A stretch of DNA of 64,000 nt from Intestinimonas sp. (GTDB lineage: Bacteria > Bacillota > Clostridia > Oscillospirales > Oscillospiraceae): positions 87,142 through 151,141 of the forward strand of contig JALCSB010000004.1 in NCBI GenBank assembly GCA_022653075.1, in the 5' to 3' direction. Below, piece by piece: positions 31,572 through 40,293 of the stretch. Each line of letters begins with the position of its first letter. Position 1 is the stretch's first letter. The notes under the pieces were generated by a model. That model searched no databases. It saw only the letters and a program-made list of their open reading frames with translations, and was not told where the DNA came from. The position numbers were made by a program, and so were the translations under genes.

Positions 31572-32894
31572 TTATGGCTCAAGCCGGTTGAGGTCACGGG
31601 GAAACAGCGTAGCGTAGCGCACGTTATCCAACCCGCAAAGTTTCATGGTCAGACGCTCCAACCCAATGCCAAGTCCGCCATGGGGCGGCATACCGTGCTT
31701 ATGGATCATCAGATAGTGCTCAAATTCCTCCGGGTGCATCCCGCGCTGGAGCATTTTCTGAACCTGTTCCTCATAATCGTGGATTCGCTGTCCTCCCGTA
31801 GTGATCTCCATACCGCGAAACAGCAGATCAAAGGACAGCGTGTATTTGGGGTTTTGGGGATCATCCATGGCATAGAAAGGCCGTTTTTTACTGGGGTAGT
31901 GAGTCACGAACACAAAATCGCTGTCCCACTCCTCCCTGGCGTACCGGCCAATATTGATCTCTTCCTCCGGCTCCAGGTCGTAGGGGTCCCGGATGGGGCG
32001 GCCGTACTTTTCACTGGCCAGCCGTTTGGCCTCGTCAAAACGGACGCACGGAATCTGCTTCACGCAGGGCAACACCACATTCAGACGTTTGAGGTCTGCC
32101 GCATACTCCCGGCCCAACAGCTCCATGGCGTATTGCAGATAGCCGGTTTCCACATCCATAATATCCTCGAAGGAGTCGATAAAGCCCATCTCGAAATCCA
32201 GCGAGGTGTACTCATTCAAGTGCCGGGTGGTGGAGTGCTTCTCCGCGCGGAATACCGGAGCCACCTCAAACACCCGTTCATAGACACCCACCATAGTCTG
32301 CTTGTAGAACTGCGGCGACTGACCCAAAAACGCTTTGCGGCCAAAGTAGTCAAGGCGGAAAATATTAGACCCGCCCTCCGCGCCGGCGTGAACGATCTTT
32401 GGCGTATGGATTTCCGTAAAGCCCTCCTTTTGAAGGTACTCCCGGAACGCGCGCCCCAGTCCCTCCTGAATCTTAAAGACGGAGCGCTCCCGCAGATTGC
32501 GCAGGACAACCGGGCGCAGGCCCAGTTCCGTATCCAGATTCAGATGCAGTTTCCACTTTGAAACCGGCACCGGCATGGGCTCACTTGGCGTGGAGAGCAC
32601 GTCGACCTGTTCCACCGCGATCTCCACGCCGCCAGGTGCCCTTTTTTCTTCGTGGAGCGCACCTGTTATCTCAACGGCCGCTTCCTCACAAACACCGTTC
32701 AGGTCTATCGCTTCCCCGCACACGCACTGTATCACGCCATCCCGCTTGCGCAGGGTGAGAAACGTGATACCACCCATGTCGCGGACCGCATGGATCATGC
32801 CGGTCACCTGTACGGTTTTACCGAGGTAGTCTCCCGATTTCAATTCATTCAGCTCTAACCGGCTGCTCTTTCTGACGCCTGTCGTATATTGCAT
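31572..32894 (-). CDS. aspS: Aspartyl-tRNA synthetase, archaeal-type (probably non-discriminating)
   Basis: At 440 residues this is the short, archaeal-type AspRS, lacking the bacterial insertion domain. An N-terminal OB-fold anticodon-binding domain (about 25-115) is followed by class II motif 2 (FRAEKHSTTRHLNEYTSLDFE) in two parts and motif 3 GLGIGLERLTMKLCG. It is followed by gatC, gatA and gatB and preceded by a T-box with an AAC (Asn) specifier. Together these suggest that it charges tRNA-Asn with aspartate and GatCAB converts it to Asn-tRNA. The non-discriminating nature is inferred from context. Confidence 0.9.
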   Translation of the reverse strand: MQYTTGVRKSSRLELNELKSGDYLGKTVQVTGMIHAVRDMGGITFLTLRKRDGVIQCVCGEAIDLNGVCEEAAVEITGALHEEKRAPGGVEIAVEQVDVLSTPSEPMPVPVSKWKLHLNLDTELGLRPVVLRNLRERSVFKIQEGLGRAFREYLQKEGFTEIHTPKIVHAGAEGGSNIFRLDYFGRKAFLGQSPQFYKQTMVGVYERVFEVAPVFRAEKHSTTRHLNEYTSLDFEMGFIDSFEDIMDVETGYLQYAMELLGREYAADLKRLNVVLPCVKQIPCVRFDEAKRLASEKYGRPIRDPYDLEPEEEINIGRYAREEWDSDFVFVTHYPSKKRPFYAMDDPQNPKYTLSFDLLFRGMEITTGGQRIHDYEEQVQKMLQRGMHPEEFEHYLMIHKHGMPPHGGLGIGLERLTMKLCGLDNVRYATLFPRDLNRLEP

Positions 32895-32961
32895 TTTTCT
32901 CTCACCTTTCCATGCCCTGTCCGATCCGGCATCTTTCTCCAGACTGCGGAAAAAGGCAATA

Positions 32962-33235
32962 AAAAAACCGAAGCTGCCTCAAAACAGCTTCGGGACGGAA
33001 TCAATTAATCCGCGGTACCACCCAAGATTGCCGCATCTTCATCAACACGGCCACTCTTCTCCCCTTAACGCAGAAAATACGGGACATCCTACCCGGTGTA
33101 CACCGTTCAGATATCCAGCTCCAAAGTGTTGCGCATCCCCATCCTGCCGAATCGGGTTCTCAGCCGGTGACCCGAATTCTCTAGCGGCCCTCACGGAGCG
33201 CGGTCTTTTTCATTGCTTTTCAGCCTACATATCTT
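32962..33235 (-). promoter_or_regulatory. T-box leader of aspS-gatCAB, Asn specifier
   Basis: The T-box sequence TGGGTGGTACCGCGG is at 33010-33024. The terminator hairpin CCGAAGCTG/CAGCTTCGG with a run of seven U is at 32962-32993. Stem I closes with GCUCC/GGAGC, and the 3' side of its internal loop carries AAC (33128-33130) followed by a purine, as expected for an Asn specifier. Uncharged tRNA-Asn would relieve termination. The AGAGA motif of stem I is present. Confidence 0.93.
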
Positions 33236-33241
33236 GTCTGT

Positions 33242-33270
33242 ATTATATGCATATCCCTCAAAATTGTCAA
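33242..33270 (-). promoter_or_regulatory. Promoter of the aspS T-box operon
   Basis: On the minus strand, a perfect TTGACA (33265-33270) and a perfect TATAAT (33242-33247) are separated by 17 bp. The rest of the gap up to the next gene at 33434 shows nothing more I can name. Confidence 0.92.
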
Positions 33271-33433
33271 CCGTCTTTTTTCACAGGATTTCACTGCACC
33301 TCATTGCCGGTCCTTCGATTTTCCGTTCATACCATCCCGGTTTTCCGCTTTTCCATGGACGGCATCCGAAAAATGTGGTATGATTTTTTTCACACAATTC
33401 TAGGTAAATTGTACAGGGAAGGATGTATCACAT

Positions 33434-34495
33434 ATGAAAGAGCATAAAATCGCCGTTATCGCCGGCGACGGAATTGGGCCGGAAGTCATCCGGGAGGGCA
33501 TAAAGGTCCTGCGACGGGTGGCTGAGCTGGACGGCACCTTCCGCTTCACCTTTACCGAGTTTCCGTGGGGCTGCGAGTACTACCTCAAACACGGACGTAT
33601 GATGGCCGAGGACGGCCTGGAACAATTAAGCAAATTCGATGCCATTCTGCTGGGCGCGGTGGGCTATCCGGGCGTACCAGACCATATCTCTTTGTGGGAC
33701 CTTCTTCTGGTTATCCGCAAGCATTTCGACCAGTATATTAATCTGCGCCCGGTCAAGCTCCTGAAGGGGGCCCCCTGTCCACTGAAGGATGTCGCCCGCG
33801 AGGATATCAACATGACCTTCGTCCGGGAAAACAGCGAAGGAGAGTACGCTGGAAGCGGGGCCTGGCTCTACCGGGGCAAGCCAAACGAAGTGGTTATCCA
33901 GAACGGTGTATTCTCCCGTTCGGGGTGTGAACGCGTTATTCGCTATGCCTACGAGCTTGCGTCCCGTGAAGGGAAAACACTTACCAGTATCAGCAAAGGG
34001 AACGCCCTCAATTACTCCATGGTGTTCTGGGATGAAATCTTCGAGGAGGTAGGAAAGGACTATCCGCAGGTGGAAACCCACTCCTATCTGGTGGACGCCG
34101 CCAGCATGTTTATGGTTAAGGACCCCAAGCGGTTCCAGATTGTGGTAACTTCCAACCTGTTTGGCGACATTCTAACCGACTTGGGCGCTGCGATCGCCGG
34201 CGGTATGGGACTAGCTGCTGGCGCCAATCTGAACCCTGAGCGCACCTATCCCTCTATGTTTGAGCCGATCCATGGTTCTGCGCCCGATATCGCCGGGACC
34301 GGTCAGGCTAATCCGTTGGCCACGGTGTGGGCAGTCTCCCAGATGCTGGATTTCTTTGGTCATTCCGAATGGGGCAAAAAGCTGGTAGACTGCATCGAAA
34401 CCCTGCTGGTAGAGGGCAAAACTCTGACCCCCGACCTGGGTGGTTCCGCCACGACTGCTAAAGTCGGCGATGCCGTAACCGCCCTGCTGAAATAA
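33434..34495 (+). CDS. Isocitrate/isopropylmalate dehydrogenase family (tartrate/D-malate dehydrogenase-like)
   Basis: A 353-residue beta-decarboxylating dehydrogenase. It opens KIAVIAGDGIGPEVI. RPVKLLKG, FVRENSEGEYAG, the catalytic lysine in SKGNALNYS and VTSNLFGDILTDLGAAIAGG are in the expected order. The PIHGSAPDIAGTGQANP block near the C-terminus and VDAASMFMV resemble tartrate and D-malate dehydrogenases more than LeuB. It would oxidatively decarboxylate a 2-hydroxy acid with NAD. No leu genes adjoin it. It is a single-gene unit with its own terminator. Confidence 0.85.
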   Translation: MKEHKIAVIAGDGIGPEVIREGIKVLRRVAELDGTFRFTFTEFPWGCEYYLKHGRMMAEDGLEQLSKFDAILLGAVGYPGVPDHISLWDLLLVIRKHFDQYINLRPVKLLKGAPCPLKDVAREDINMTFVRENSEGEYAGSGAWLYRGKPNEVVIQNGVFSRSGCERVIRYAYELASREGKTLTSISKGNALNYSMVFWDEIFEEVGKDYPQVETHSYLVDAASMFMVKDPKRFQIVVTSNLFGDILTDLGAAIAGGMGLAAGANLNPERTYPSMFEPIHGSAPDIAGTGQANPLATVWAVSQMLDFFGHSEWGKKLVDCIETLLVEGKTLTPDLGGSATTAKVGDAVTALLK

Positions 34496-34514
34496 CCGGA
34501 ACGCAACCCTTCCT

Positions 34515-34553
34515 CCTCTCCGCCCCGGTATACCGGGGCGGAGAGGATTTTTT
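34515..34553 (+). terminator. Terminator of the dehydrogenase gene
   Basis: A perfect 14-bp-plus stem (CCTCTCCGCCCCGG and its complement) is followed by TTTTTT. Confidence 0.93.
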
Positions 34554-34650
34554 CGGCATAATAGCCGGCGTACACGGCTTTGGGACCATTGCTCATACCT
34601 ATTTCCCGGGAAACCGGAGTTCTTCTTGCTGTGCCGGCCGTGCGGCCGTA

Positions 34651-35685
34651 TCATGGCTTACACCTGGTACACGCCTTATATCCGGCTGCAATTGCAGCCT
34701 CACGACTTTCAAACCAGACCTGGTTTTTCTCAGCCGGCAGAGCGTCACAGGTATCCCGATGAAATACATGGGAGTTTATATTTCCAATATAAGTGATCTC
34801 AGTTTTTGACTCAGTGGGATTTGTCTGAACATCTTTTTCTTTCTGAGTTGTAAAGGAAATTTGCTTCCCATTACTGACCGCTACGATATTCCCCTGCAAA
34901 TCCGTCCGGTAGACGGTTACCTCCGCATCCCGTAAACGGCTGAGTGTGGACTCCGCGGGGTGTCCGTAGGAATTATCCGCTCCTACGGAGATCACCGCGT
35001 AACTTGGCGCAACCGCCCGGAGAAACGGGTAGGTCGTGGAAGTATCGCTGCCGTGATGTCCCACCTTTAATACAGTGGCGTTCAGATCACATCCGGCATC
35101 CAACATATCCTGTTCTGATTCCCGCTCCGCGTCACCGGGAAATAAGAAGGACGTCTCACCATATGTAACTTTTAGAACAATGGATGTATTATTGGTCTCG
35201 TCGTAGAGTTTCTGTGGGCCCATAACCTCCACAGACGCGTCTCCCAGGGAAAAATTATCTCCGACGGAAGGCACTGTGATGTCCAGCCCCTGCGCCGCCG
35301 TATACTTGGCAAAATTCCGGAACGCATCAGAATCATAGTTTGTAACCGGCGCCAGGACATGATCGACCTTGAACTTGTTCAGAGGGCCGGACAATCCGCC
35401 TACATGGTCCTCGTGCGCATGTGTGCAGACCACATAGTCTAAATGATCAATCTTCTGCGCGGACAGGTAAGAGACCACAAGACTGCTGTCCGCCACATTT
35501 CCGCCGTCAATGAGCATGGCTTTATCTCCGCATTGGATAAGCTCCGAGTCCGCCTGTCCCACATCAATAAAATGGACCTCCATGGTTCCGCTGACCTGTT
35601 GGGCTACCGGCGGCTGGACCGCCGCGCACCCGGAGAGATTCAGCGCTGTTAGCAGGGCCAGAATACATGTTATCACTTGGTTCAT
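34651..35685 (-). CDS. Secreted MBL-fold lipoprotein, ComEC C-terminal-like, with cysteine-rich tail
   Basis: This 344-residue protein has a lipoprotein signal peptide ending LNLSGC. A metallo-beta-lactamase fold related to the ComEC hydrolase domain follows, with FIDVGQADSELI, THAHEDHVGGL, FLFPGDAE and VLKVGHHGS. The C-terminal 50 residues read YIGNINSHVFHRDTC and end KACTRCKP, a small Ada-like Cys/His metal-binding module also seen fused to extracellular nucleases. It is probably an anchored extracellular phosphodiesterase or nuclease. It stands alone with no competence genes nearby. Confidence 0.85.
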   Translation of the reverse strand: MNQVITCILALLTALNLSGCAAVQPPVAQQVSGTMEVHFIDVGQADSELIQCGDKAMLIDGGNVADSSLVVSYLSAQKIDHLDYVVCTHAHEDHVGGLSGPLNKFKVDHVLAPVTNYDSDAFRNFAKYTAAQGLDITVPSVGDNFSLGDASVEVMGPQKLYDETNNTSIVLKVTYGETSFLFPGDAERESEQDMLDAGCDLNATVLKVGHHGSDTSTTYPFLRAVAPSYAVISVGADNSYGHPAESTLSRLRDAEVTVYRTDLQGNIVAVSNGKQISFTTQKEKDVQTNPTESKTEITYIGNINSHVFHRDTCDALPAEKNQVWFESREAAIAAGYKACTRCKP

Positions 35686-35898
35686 TGCTTAGGCTCCTTT
35701 ACTTTGCATAAAATTCGTTCCCATCATAGCACATCATGATTCTCAATAAAGTTGTGGGGTACATATTTCGTTCTCTTTTCATACCCTTTCAGGGAAGAGT
35801 AACGATTGTTTACAATGCATGAATTCATTGTGCCACAAGGTTTTTCTTTCTTGTCGACAGGAAAACCAAAAAATAGTAGTTGCAATTTGATTCAAAAA

Positions 35899-35916
35899 TG
35901 GTTACAATGGTTACAA
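35899..35916 (+). repeat. Tandem 9-bp repeat upstream of the SleB-type gene
   Basis: TGGTTACAA occurs twice head to tail, followed by the related ATTACAAAA. It ends 46 bp before the hydrolase start. It may be a regulator binding site. An imperfect palindrome around ACAATG...CATTGT lies at about 35813-35832 in the same intergenic region (35686-35962). Confidence 0.4.
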
Positions 35917-35962
35917 TTCAATTACAAAAAGAAAAGAGGCACTTACAAAAGGAGAAACGATC

Positions 35963-36775
35963 ATGAAAAAACGGATTTTAAGTCTGTTGCTTTGTTTGAC
36001 GGTTTTACTTTCCTTGTCAAGCTTTGCTTTTGCCGCTGACGCCGCCCCTGTCTTTTGGGTAGACGGCGAAGCGGTCAGCGATCCGGGTATGGAGGTCTGT
36101 AACCAAATCACCTACGTGTCCCTGTACAATGTTGTCCCTGCCCTTCGTCCGGATGCCACTGTTTGCTGGTCCGACGGTCAGGCTGTGGTCGCGGCAAGCG
36201 GGCTGAACATCACCGCCCGTCCCGGCAACCAGTATATTGAGGCCAACGGTCGCTACCTTTATGTCCTTTATGGTGTGAAGGTGGCCGACGGCCACGTACT
36301 GGTCCCGGTGCGCAGTATCGCCCAGGCTATGGACGCCTGTGTGGGATGGAACGCCGCAACTGGTGCGGTGGAAATCTACAAGGGAAACGGAACTATCCCT
36401 TCCGGCAATTCGTTCTATGATACCGACGCCGTATGCTGGCTGTCTCACATCATCAATGCCGAAAGCGGTAACCAGCCCATGGACGGTAAGATTGCCGTGG
36501 GTACGGTTGTTCTCAACCGGGTATCTGACCCCAGATTTCCGGATACGATCTACGGTGTGATATTTCAGGTAAACCAATTTACCCCCGTCAGCAACGGCGC
36601 AATCTATAACACACCCAACGAAGAAAGCATTATTGCCGCCAAGTTGTGTCTGGAAGGCGTGCGAATTTGCGGTTCCAGCTTATACTTTGTAAACGCCAGC
36701 GTCTCCCCTAACAGTTGGGCACAGCGCAACCGTCCTTATGTGGCAACCATTGGTGCACACAGCTTTTTTGCGTAA
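35963..36775 (+). CDS. SleB-type cell wall hydrolase with copper-amine-oxidase-like N-terminal domain
   Basis: A 270-residue protein with a signal peptide ending SSFAFAA. A copper-amine-oxidase N-terminal-like domain (about 28-130) contains YVSLYNVVPALRPDATV and VLVPVRSIAQAMDA. A Hydrolase_2 (SleB) domain follows from about 150, with the catalytic glutamate in IINAESGNQPMDGKIAVG and VLNRV. SleB enzymes are lytic transglycosylases of spore cortex during germination. It may act on cortex or vegetative wall; context does not decide. Confidence 0.88.
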   Translation: MKKRILSLLLCLTVLLSLSSFAFAADAAPVFWVDGEAVSDPGMEVCNQITYVSLYNVVPALRPDATVCWSDGQAVVAASGLNITARPGNQYIEANGRYLYVLYGVKVADGHVLVPVRSIAQAMDACVGWNAATGAVEIYKGNGTIPSGNSFYDTDAVCWLSHIINAESGNQPMDGKIAVGTVVLNRVSDPRFPDTIYGVIFQVNQFTPVSNGAIYNTPNEESIIAAKLCLEGVRICGSSLYFVNASVSPNSWAQRNRPYVATIGAHSFFA

Positions 36776-36786
36776 CCCCAAACCTA

Positions 36787-36832
36787 AAAACCTTCCGCTG
36801 CAGAATATAATCTGCAGCGGAAGGTTTTTTTT
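36787..36832. terminator. Terminator after the SleB-type gene
   Basis: A perfect 18-bp stem (AAAACCTTCCGCTGCAGA and its complement) with a 6-nt loop and flanking T8. It serves the convergent DUF4430 gene as well. Confidence 0.93.
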
Positions 36833-36853
36833 CGCTCTGGACGGACCCCGCCC

Positions 36854-37258
36854 TCACCAATGCGTCAGGATAAGCCCAAAGGAATCTCCATTCGCAATCG
36901 GCACGGAGTCCGCACCGGTGGTGGTCTCTTCCCCGTCCTTTGTGATACACCAGAACGTCTGGTTACCGTCGGACGCCGCCTCTCCATCTACCTCCGTGAT
37001 ATAGGTCCCATAGGCCCCATTCTCACTGGCAATCAGGCCCTCCTGCTCCCTGAGCGCGGGACCCAGATAGTCCGCCCCGGTCGTTAGGGCCACTTCCCGC
37101 GTCCTTCCGTCTCCATGTGTCACAGTAACCGTGATGGTCTTCTGTGGGGTACCGGTCTCTTCTGTCCGGCTTTCGCACCCCGCGCAGCCGGTAAGCAGGA
37201 GGACAAGCGTCAGCGTCAGCAGGACCTGCCATTTCCATGTCTCTTTTATTGTATGAAT
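36854..37258 (-). CDS. DUF4430-type lipoprotein with apparent ATT start
   Basis: The open frame begins after a TAA at 37273-37271. The only start-like codons before the signal peptide are ATT (37258) and ATA; there is no ATG, GTG or TTG. GGGAGGA lies seven bases before the ATT. From there the 134 residues read IHTIKETWKWQ, then VLLTLTLVLLLTGC, a good lipobox, and then a domain with YLGPALREQEG, YGTYITEVDGEAA and FWCITKDG, as in DUF4430 (transcobalamin-like) proteins. The first ATG in frame, at 37123, would lose the signal peptide. The function is unknown. Confidence 0.7.
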   Translation of the reverse strand: MHTIKETWKWQVLLTLTLVLLLTGCAGCESRTEETGTPQKTITVTVTHGDGRTREVALTTGADYLGPALREQEGLIASENGAYGTYITEVDGEAASDGNQTFWCITKDGEETTTGADSVPIANGDSFGLILTHW

Positions 37259-37333
37259 ATCCGTGTCCTCCCGCCCTTAGTTCAGCCGTATGCCTGTCCT
37301 CTCTCTCTCCATGCGGGCGGGAAGCCCACACAG

Positions 37334-37891
37334 TCATGAAGAGGAGGTGCGGTCAGGCGGTATAGGCCATCCTTCTTCATTAAACTCAAAAATTAAGTAA
37401 AAGCCGTTTCCTAGCTTTTCCATACGTGCAAAACAAAACGCAGGAACCAGAGGAAATGTGTGTCTGGGCTGATAGGCAAACGCCAGAGAAAACCCACGCT
37501 CCCGTCTGCAAATCAGTGCGCTGTCCAGCCCCCGCGCCGCCCGCTGTAGCACACAGTCAGAAAACAGTTCTTGGGGACGCTGATGCCGTTTCCAGCCCTG
37601 CGGAGGCGCTCCGCCGGGACGTGCACAGAAGGCAAGCACTGCGGAAGCTCCCGTCACCGGCCATACTCCCTGCCGGCTCAACTGGTCCACCGAGAGCGTA
37701 CGTTCCGCTCGCAGGCAATTTCTCTCTGGAAGCATGGTGCCCAGCAGAAAGCGGCCATTCTCGCCCCAGATCCACGCTTTATACAGACCCTTTCCATCGT
37801 CCGGACGCTCTGCCAGGACGGTCACTCTGGGACCATTTTCCCGTAAAATCAGCGTACCCGGCCCACCGGAAAGGGATAAGCGACGCTCCAT
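37334..37891 (-). CDS. Hypothetical protein
   Basis: A 185-residue protein that I do not recognise. It starts MERRLSLSGGPGTLILREN and contains a charged region followed by AWIWGENGRFLLGTML and the near-terminal AFCFARMEKLGNGFYLIFEFN. There is no signal peptide or clear membrane segment. It precedes the DUF4430 gene in the same direction. An overlapping plus-strand frame exists, but this strand agrees with its neighbours. Confidence 0.5.
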   Translation of the reverse strand: MERRLSLSGGPGTLILRENGPRVTVLAERPDDGKGLYKAWIWGENGRFLLGTMLPERNCLRAERTLSVDQLSRQGVWPVTGASAVLAFCARPGGAPPQGWKRHQRPQELFSDCVLQRAARGLDSALICRRERGFSLAFAYQPRHTFPLVPAFCFARMEKLGNGFYLIFEFNEEGWPIPPDRTSSS

Positions 37892-37946
37892 GGATTCTCA
37901 CCCCCGTATCCTATTCTATGCGGAGATGGGCAGAACTGACGCGGTC

Positions 37947-38474
37947 TTACTCAATCGTATAGCTGCCGCGGACTAATACGGTAACGGCACCGGTGGCCAG
38001 CAGACCGCGGCCCTCCGCCGTGGACAGATACAGGTGATTCAAGATCAGTGCCTGTCCGCTCGGCAGCGTACTGCCGCCGGTCGTGTCAATAAGGCCCGGA
38101 GCTGAAGCCGCCACACAGACGGCACTGCCGCCACGCAGCAAAAACTCACAGCCGACACCGCCGGTGAGCTTTTTCCCGTTTTGCAGCGTAACCACCTGAA
38201 AAACAGAAGACACACTCTCCCCGCCGGCCGCCAGTTTGGCGTCCATATCGCTGGAATACTGATCGATTGCCGCGTCCAGCTTCGCGGTAAGCGCGGATTC
38301 GCGCTGTGTAAGCCTGGTATCGACCTGGGACAGGATATGGGGGGTTACTACATCATTTAAGTAACTCACGGTAACCAGAGGATCGGTCTGTGTTCCCTGG
38401 GTGGCCCCTAAAAGAACCGCGACCGTCACAACCCCGAATACGGCAGCTAAGGTATGTTTCATCCATCGTCTCAT
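37947..38474 (-). CDS. Hypothetical exported or anchored protein
   Basis: A 175-residue protein with one N-terminal hydrophobic segment (HTLAAVFGVVTVAVLLGA), so membrane-anchored or secreted. A helical charged stretch (about 45-90) follows, then a beta-rich C-terminal part, GCEFLLRGGSAVCVA and DTTGGSTLPSGQALILNHLYL. I do not recognise a family. It lies between two other small genes of unknown role. Confidence 0.6.
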   Translation of the reverse strand: MRRWMKHTLAAVFGVVTVAVLLGATQGTQTDPLVTVSYLNDVVTPHILSQVDTRLTQRESALTAKLDAAIDQYSSDMDAKLAAGGESVSSVFQVVTLQNGKKLTGGVGCEFLLRGGSAVCVAASAPGLIDTTGGSTLPSGQALILNHLYLSTAEGRGLLATGAVTVLVRGSYTIE

Positions 38475-38539
38475 AGGTAAAATTCCTTTCTGTCTCTGCG
38501 GCCTGGTTCACCGCCCCTATATGTCCCGGAAACAGTTAA

Positions 38540-38571
38540 TGTCCGCCGAAAGCGACCGCTCTCGGCGGACA
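38540..38571 (-). terminator. Stem-loop after mazF
   Basis: A perfect 10-bp TGTCCGCCGA/TCGGCGGACA-type stem just past the mazF stop. It lacks a clear U tract, so it may act as a weak terminator. Confidence 0.5.
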
Positions 38572-38575
38572 AGTC

Positions 38576-38941
38576 TCATATAAGCTGTTCCGGATGAAGC
38601 CCGAAACTGACCGCGATGGCATTATCGACTTGATGCATCAGCGATTCATCCAGCCGCCCCATCTTCTCGCGGAGCCGCCTTTTATCCAGAGTCCGAATCT
38701 GCTCCAGTAGAACAACGGACTCTTTAGGCAGGCCGTAATTTCTAGCGGCCAGTTCGATGTGCGTAGGAAGCTTTGCCTTTCCCGTCTGAGACGTAATGGC
38801 AGCAGCAATAACCGTAGGGCTATGACGGTTTCCTGTGTCATTCTGCACAATAAGAACCGGACGGACCCCTCCCTGTTCGCTGCCGACCACGGGGCTCAGA
38901 TCGGCATAAAAGATGTCACCGCGTTTCACGCTGTTATCCAC
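38576..38941 (-). CDS. mazF: MazF/PemK-family endoribonuclease toxin
   Basis: A 121-residue MazF/NdoA protein: [25 protein letters not shown], given here in two parts around GSEQGG, then [13 protein letters not shown] and a C-terminal [11 protein letters not shown]. These match the RNA-cleaving toxins of Firmicutes. The GTG start at 38941 has GGAGTG upstream. In many Firmicutes an antitoxin gene sits between alr and mazF. Here the 197 bp between them hold no recognisable antitoxin frame, so this copy looks orphaned. Confidence 0.93.
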   Translation of the reverse strand: MDNSVKRGDIFYADLSPVVGSEQGGVRPVLIVQNDTGNRHSPTVIAAAITSQTGKAKLPTHIELAARNYGLPKESVVLLEQIRTLDKRRLREKMGRLDESLMHQVDNAIAVSFGLHPEQLI

Positions 38942-39138
38942 AAATGCTCACACTCCGCTGGAAGATAGTAACCAGCGTCACACGACCGAAGCCTATGTAA
39001 CGCGGTCACTATGATTCTCCCACGGGGCGGCGGAATTTATACACAGTCCTTCAAATATCAGGAATGGTTTTTCTTCCGGCCGCCATCCCGGCTACATTCT
39101 CCCCGGGACAGTCTATGCACGGGCGGGCGGGGTTGTTA

Positions 39139-40269
39139 TCAATTCAGATAAACGCGCGGGATGCGTCTCCCCACGTTGCACAGCAATTCGTACTGAATCG
39201 TATTTACGAGGTCCGCACCATGTTCGACAGGTACGTCGTCACCGTACAGTACAACCACATCTCCCGGCGTGGCTTCCGGAATGTCCGTCACATCCGCCAT
39301 GCACAGGTCCATGCAAACACGGCCAAGGATCGGAACTTTTTTCCCACGCAGCATCACTTCGTACCGGTTGGAAAACCGGCGTGGAAAACCATCACCATAG
39401 CCCACAGGCAACACAGCCAGCCTGCTGTCGCGGCTGAGCGTATTGGTACGTCCGTAGCTAACCGGCGTCCCCGCCGGGAGATTCCGTACGGCCAGTACCT
39501 TTGTCTTCAGTGTCATGACAGGCTGGAGCGGGCACAGCTCCTCCAGACCGGGTGCGGGATAGTGCCCATACAGGGCAATGCCGGGGCGCACCATATCCAG
39601 ATGAGTACATGGAAATTTCAAGGTTGCGGCGCTGGCGGCACAGTGACGGATGTCAAATTTGATTCCCCTCTCTTCCAGCTTTTTCAGCACATCCAGGAAG
39701 CGGGTAAATTGCAGCATCGTATAGTCTTCGCTGCCGTCGGCATCGGCAAAATGGGTAAAAATACCCTCTGGTTCCAAGCCGGGCAGAGCACACAGTTCCG
39801 CCATTGCCTCCACCGAACGCTCCATATTAGCCTCGTTGCAGAGAAAACCAAGACGGGACATGCCGGTGTCCGCCTGAACGTGGACCTTCAGTTTTTTCCC
39901 AGCCCGGAGCGCGGCGCTGGAGAACGCGCGGGCATCCGAAAGCTCACCCACGGCAGGCGTCAGGTCCAGCGCAACCAAATTGTCCGCGTACTGCCCCGGC
40001 GTATAACCCAGAATCAAAATCGGCCCCTTAATTCCGGCCGCGCGCAGTTCGGCCGCCTCATCCAAGCAGGCAACAGCTAAATAGTCTGCTCCCAGCTCTT
40101 CCAGCTTTTGGGCCACAGGAACCGCGCCGTGTCCATACGCGTTTGCCTTCACCAGTCCCATAAACCGGCAGCCCTGTGGAAGCAGGTCCCTCAGGGAGCG
40201 GTAATTATATGCCAGCCGGCCTAGATCAATTTCGGCCCACGTCCGTTTCTCTGCATTTTCGTTCGTCAT
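39139..40269 (-). CDS. alr: Alanine racemase
   Basis: A 376-residue fold-type III PLP enzyme. The PLP lysine is in LVKANAYGHGA, and the opposite-face tyrosine region is around RPGIALYGHYP. The C-terminal beta domain ends near VCMDLCMADVTDIPE. It makes D-alanine for peptidoglycan. It lies between mazF and a lipoprotein gene in the common alr-mazF neighbourhood. Confidence 0.97.
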   Translation of the reverse strand: MTNENAEKRTWAEIDLGRLAYNYRSLRDLLPQGCRFMGLVKANAYGHGAVPVAQKLEELGADYLAVACLDEAAELRAAGIKGPILILGYTPGQYADNLVALDLTPAVGELSDARAFSSAALRAGKKLKVHVQADTGMSRLGFLCNEANMERSVEAMAELCALPGLEPEGIFTHFADADGSEDYTMLQFTRFLDVLKKLEERGIKFDIRHCAASAATLKFPCTHLDMVRPGIALYGHYPAPGLEELCPLQPVMTLKTKVLAVRNLPAGTPVSYGRTNTLSRDSRLAVLPVGYGDGFPRRFSNRYEVMLRGKKVPILGRVCMDLCMADVTDIPEATPGDVVVLYGDDVPVEHGADLVNTIQYELLCNVGRRIPRVYLN

Positions 40270-40293
40270 CTTGCCAGAATTCCTTTCTTTTCT

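Noticed and set aside
39064..40080. Plus-strand 338-codon frame opposite alr
   Set aside because: Shadow of alanine racemase, which has the PLP motif and operon direction.
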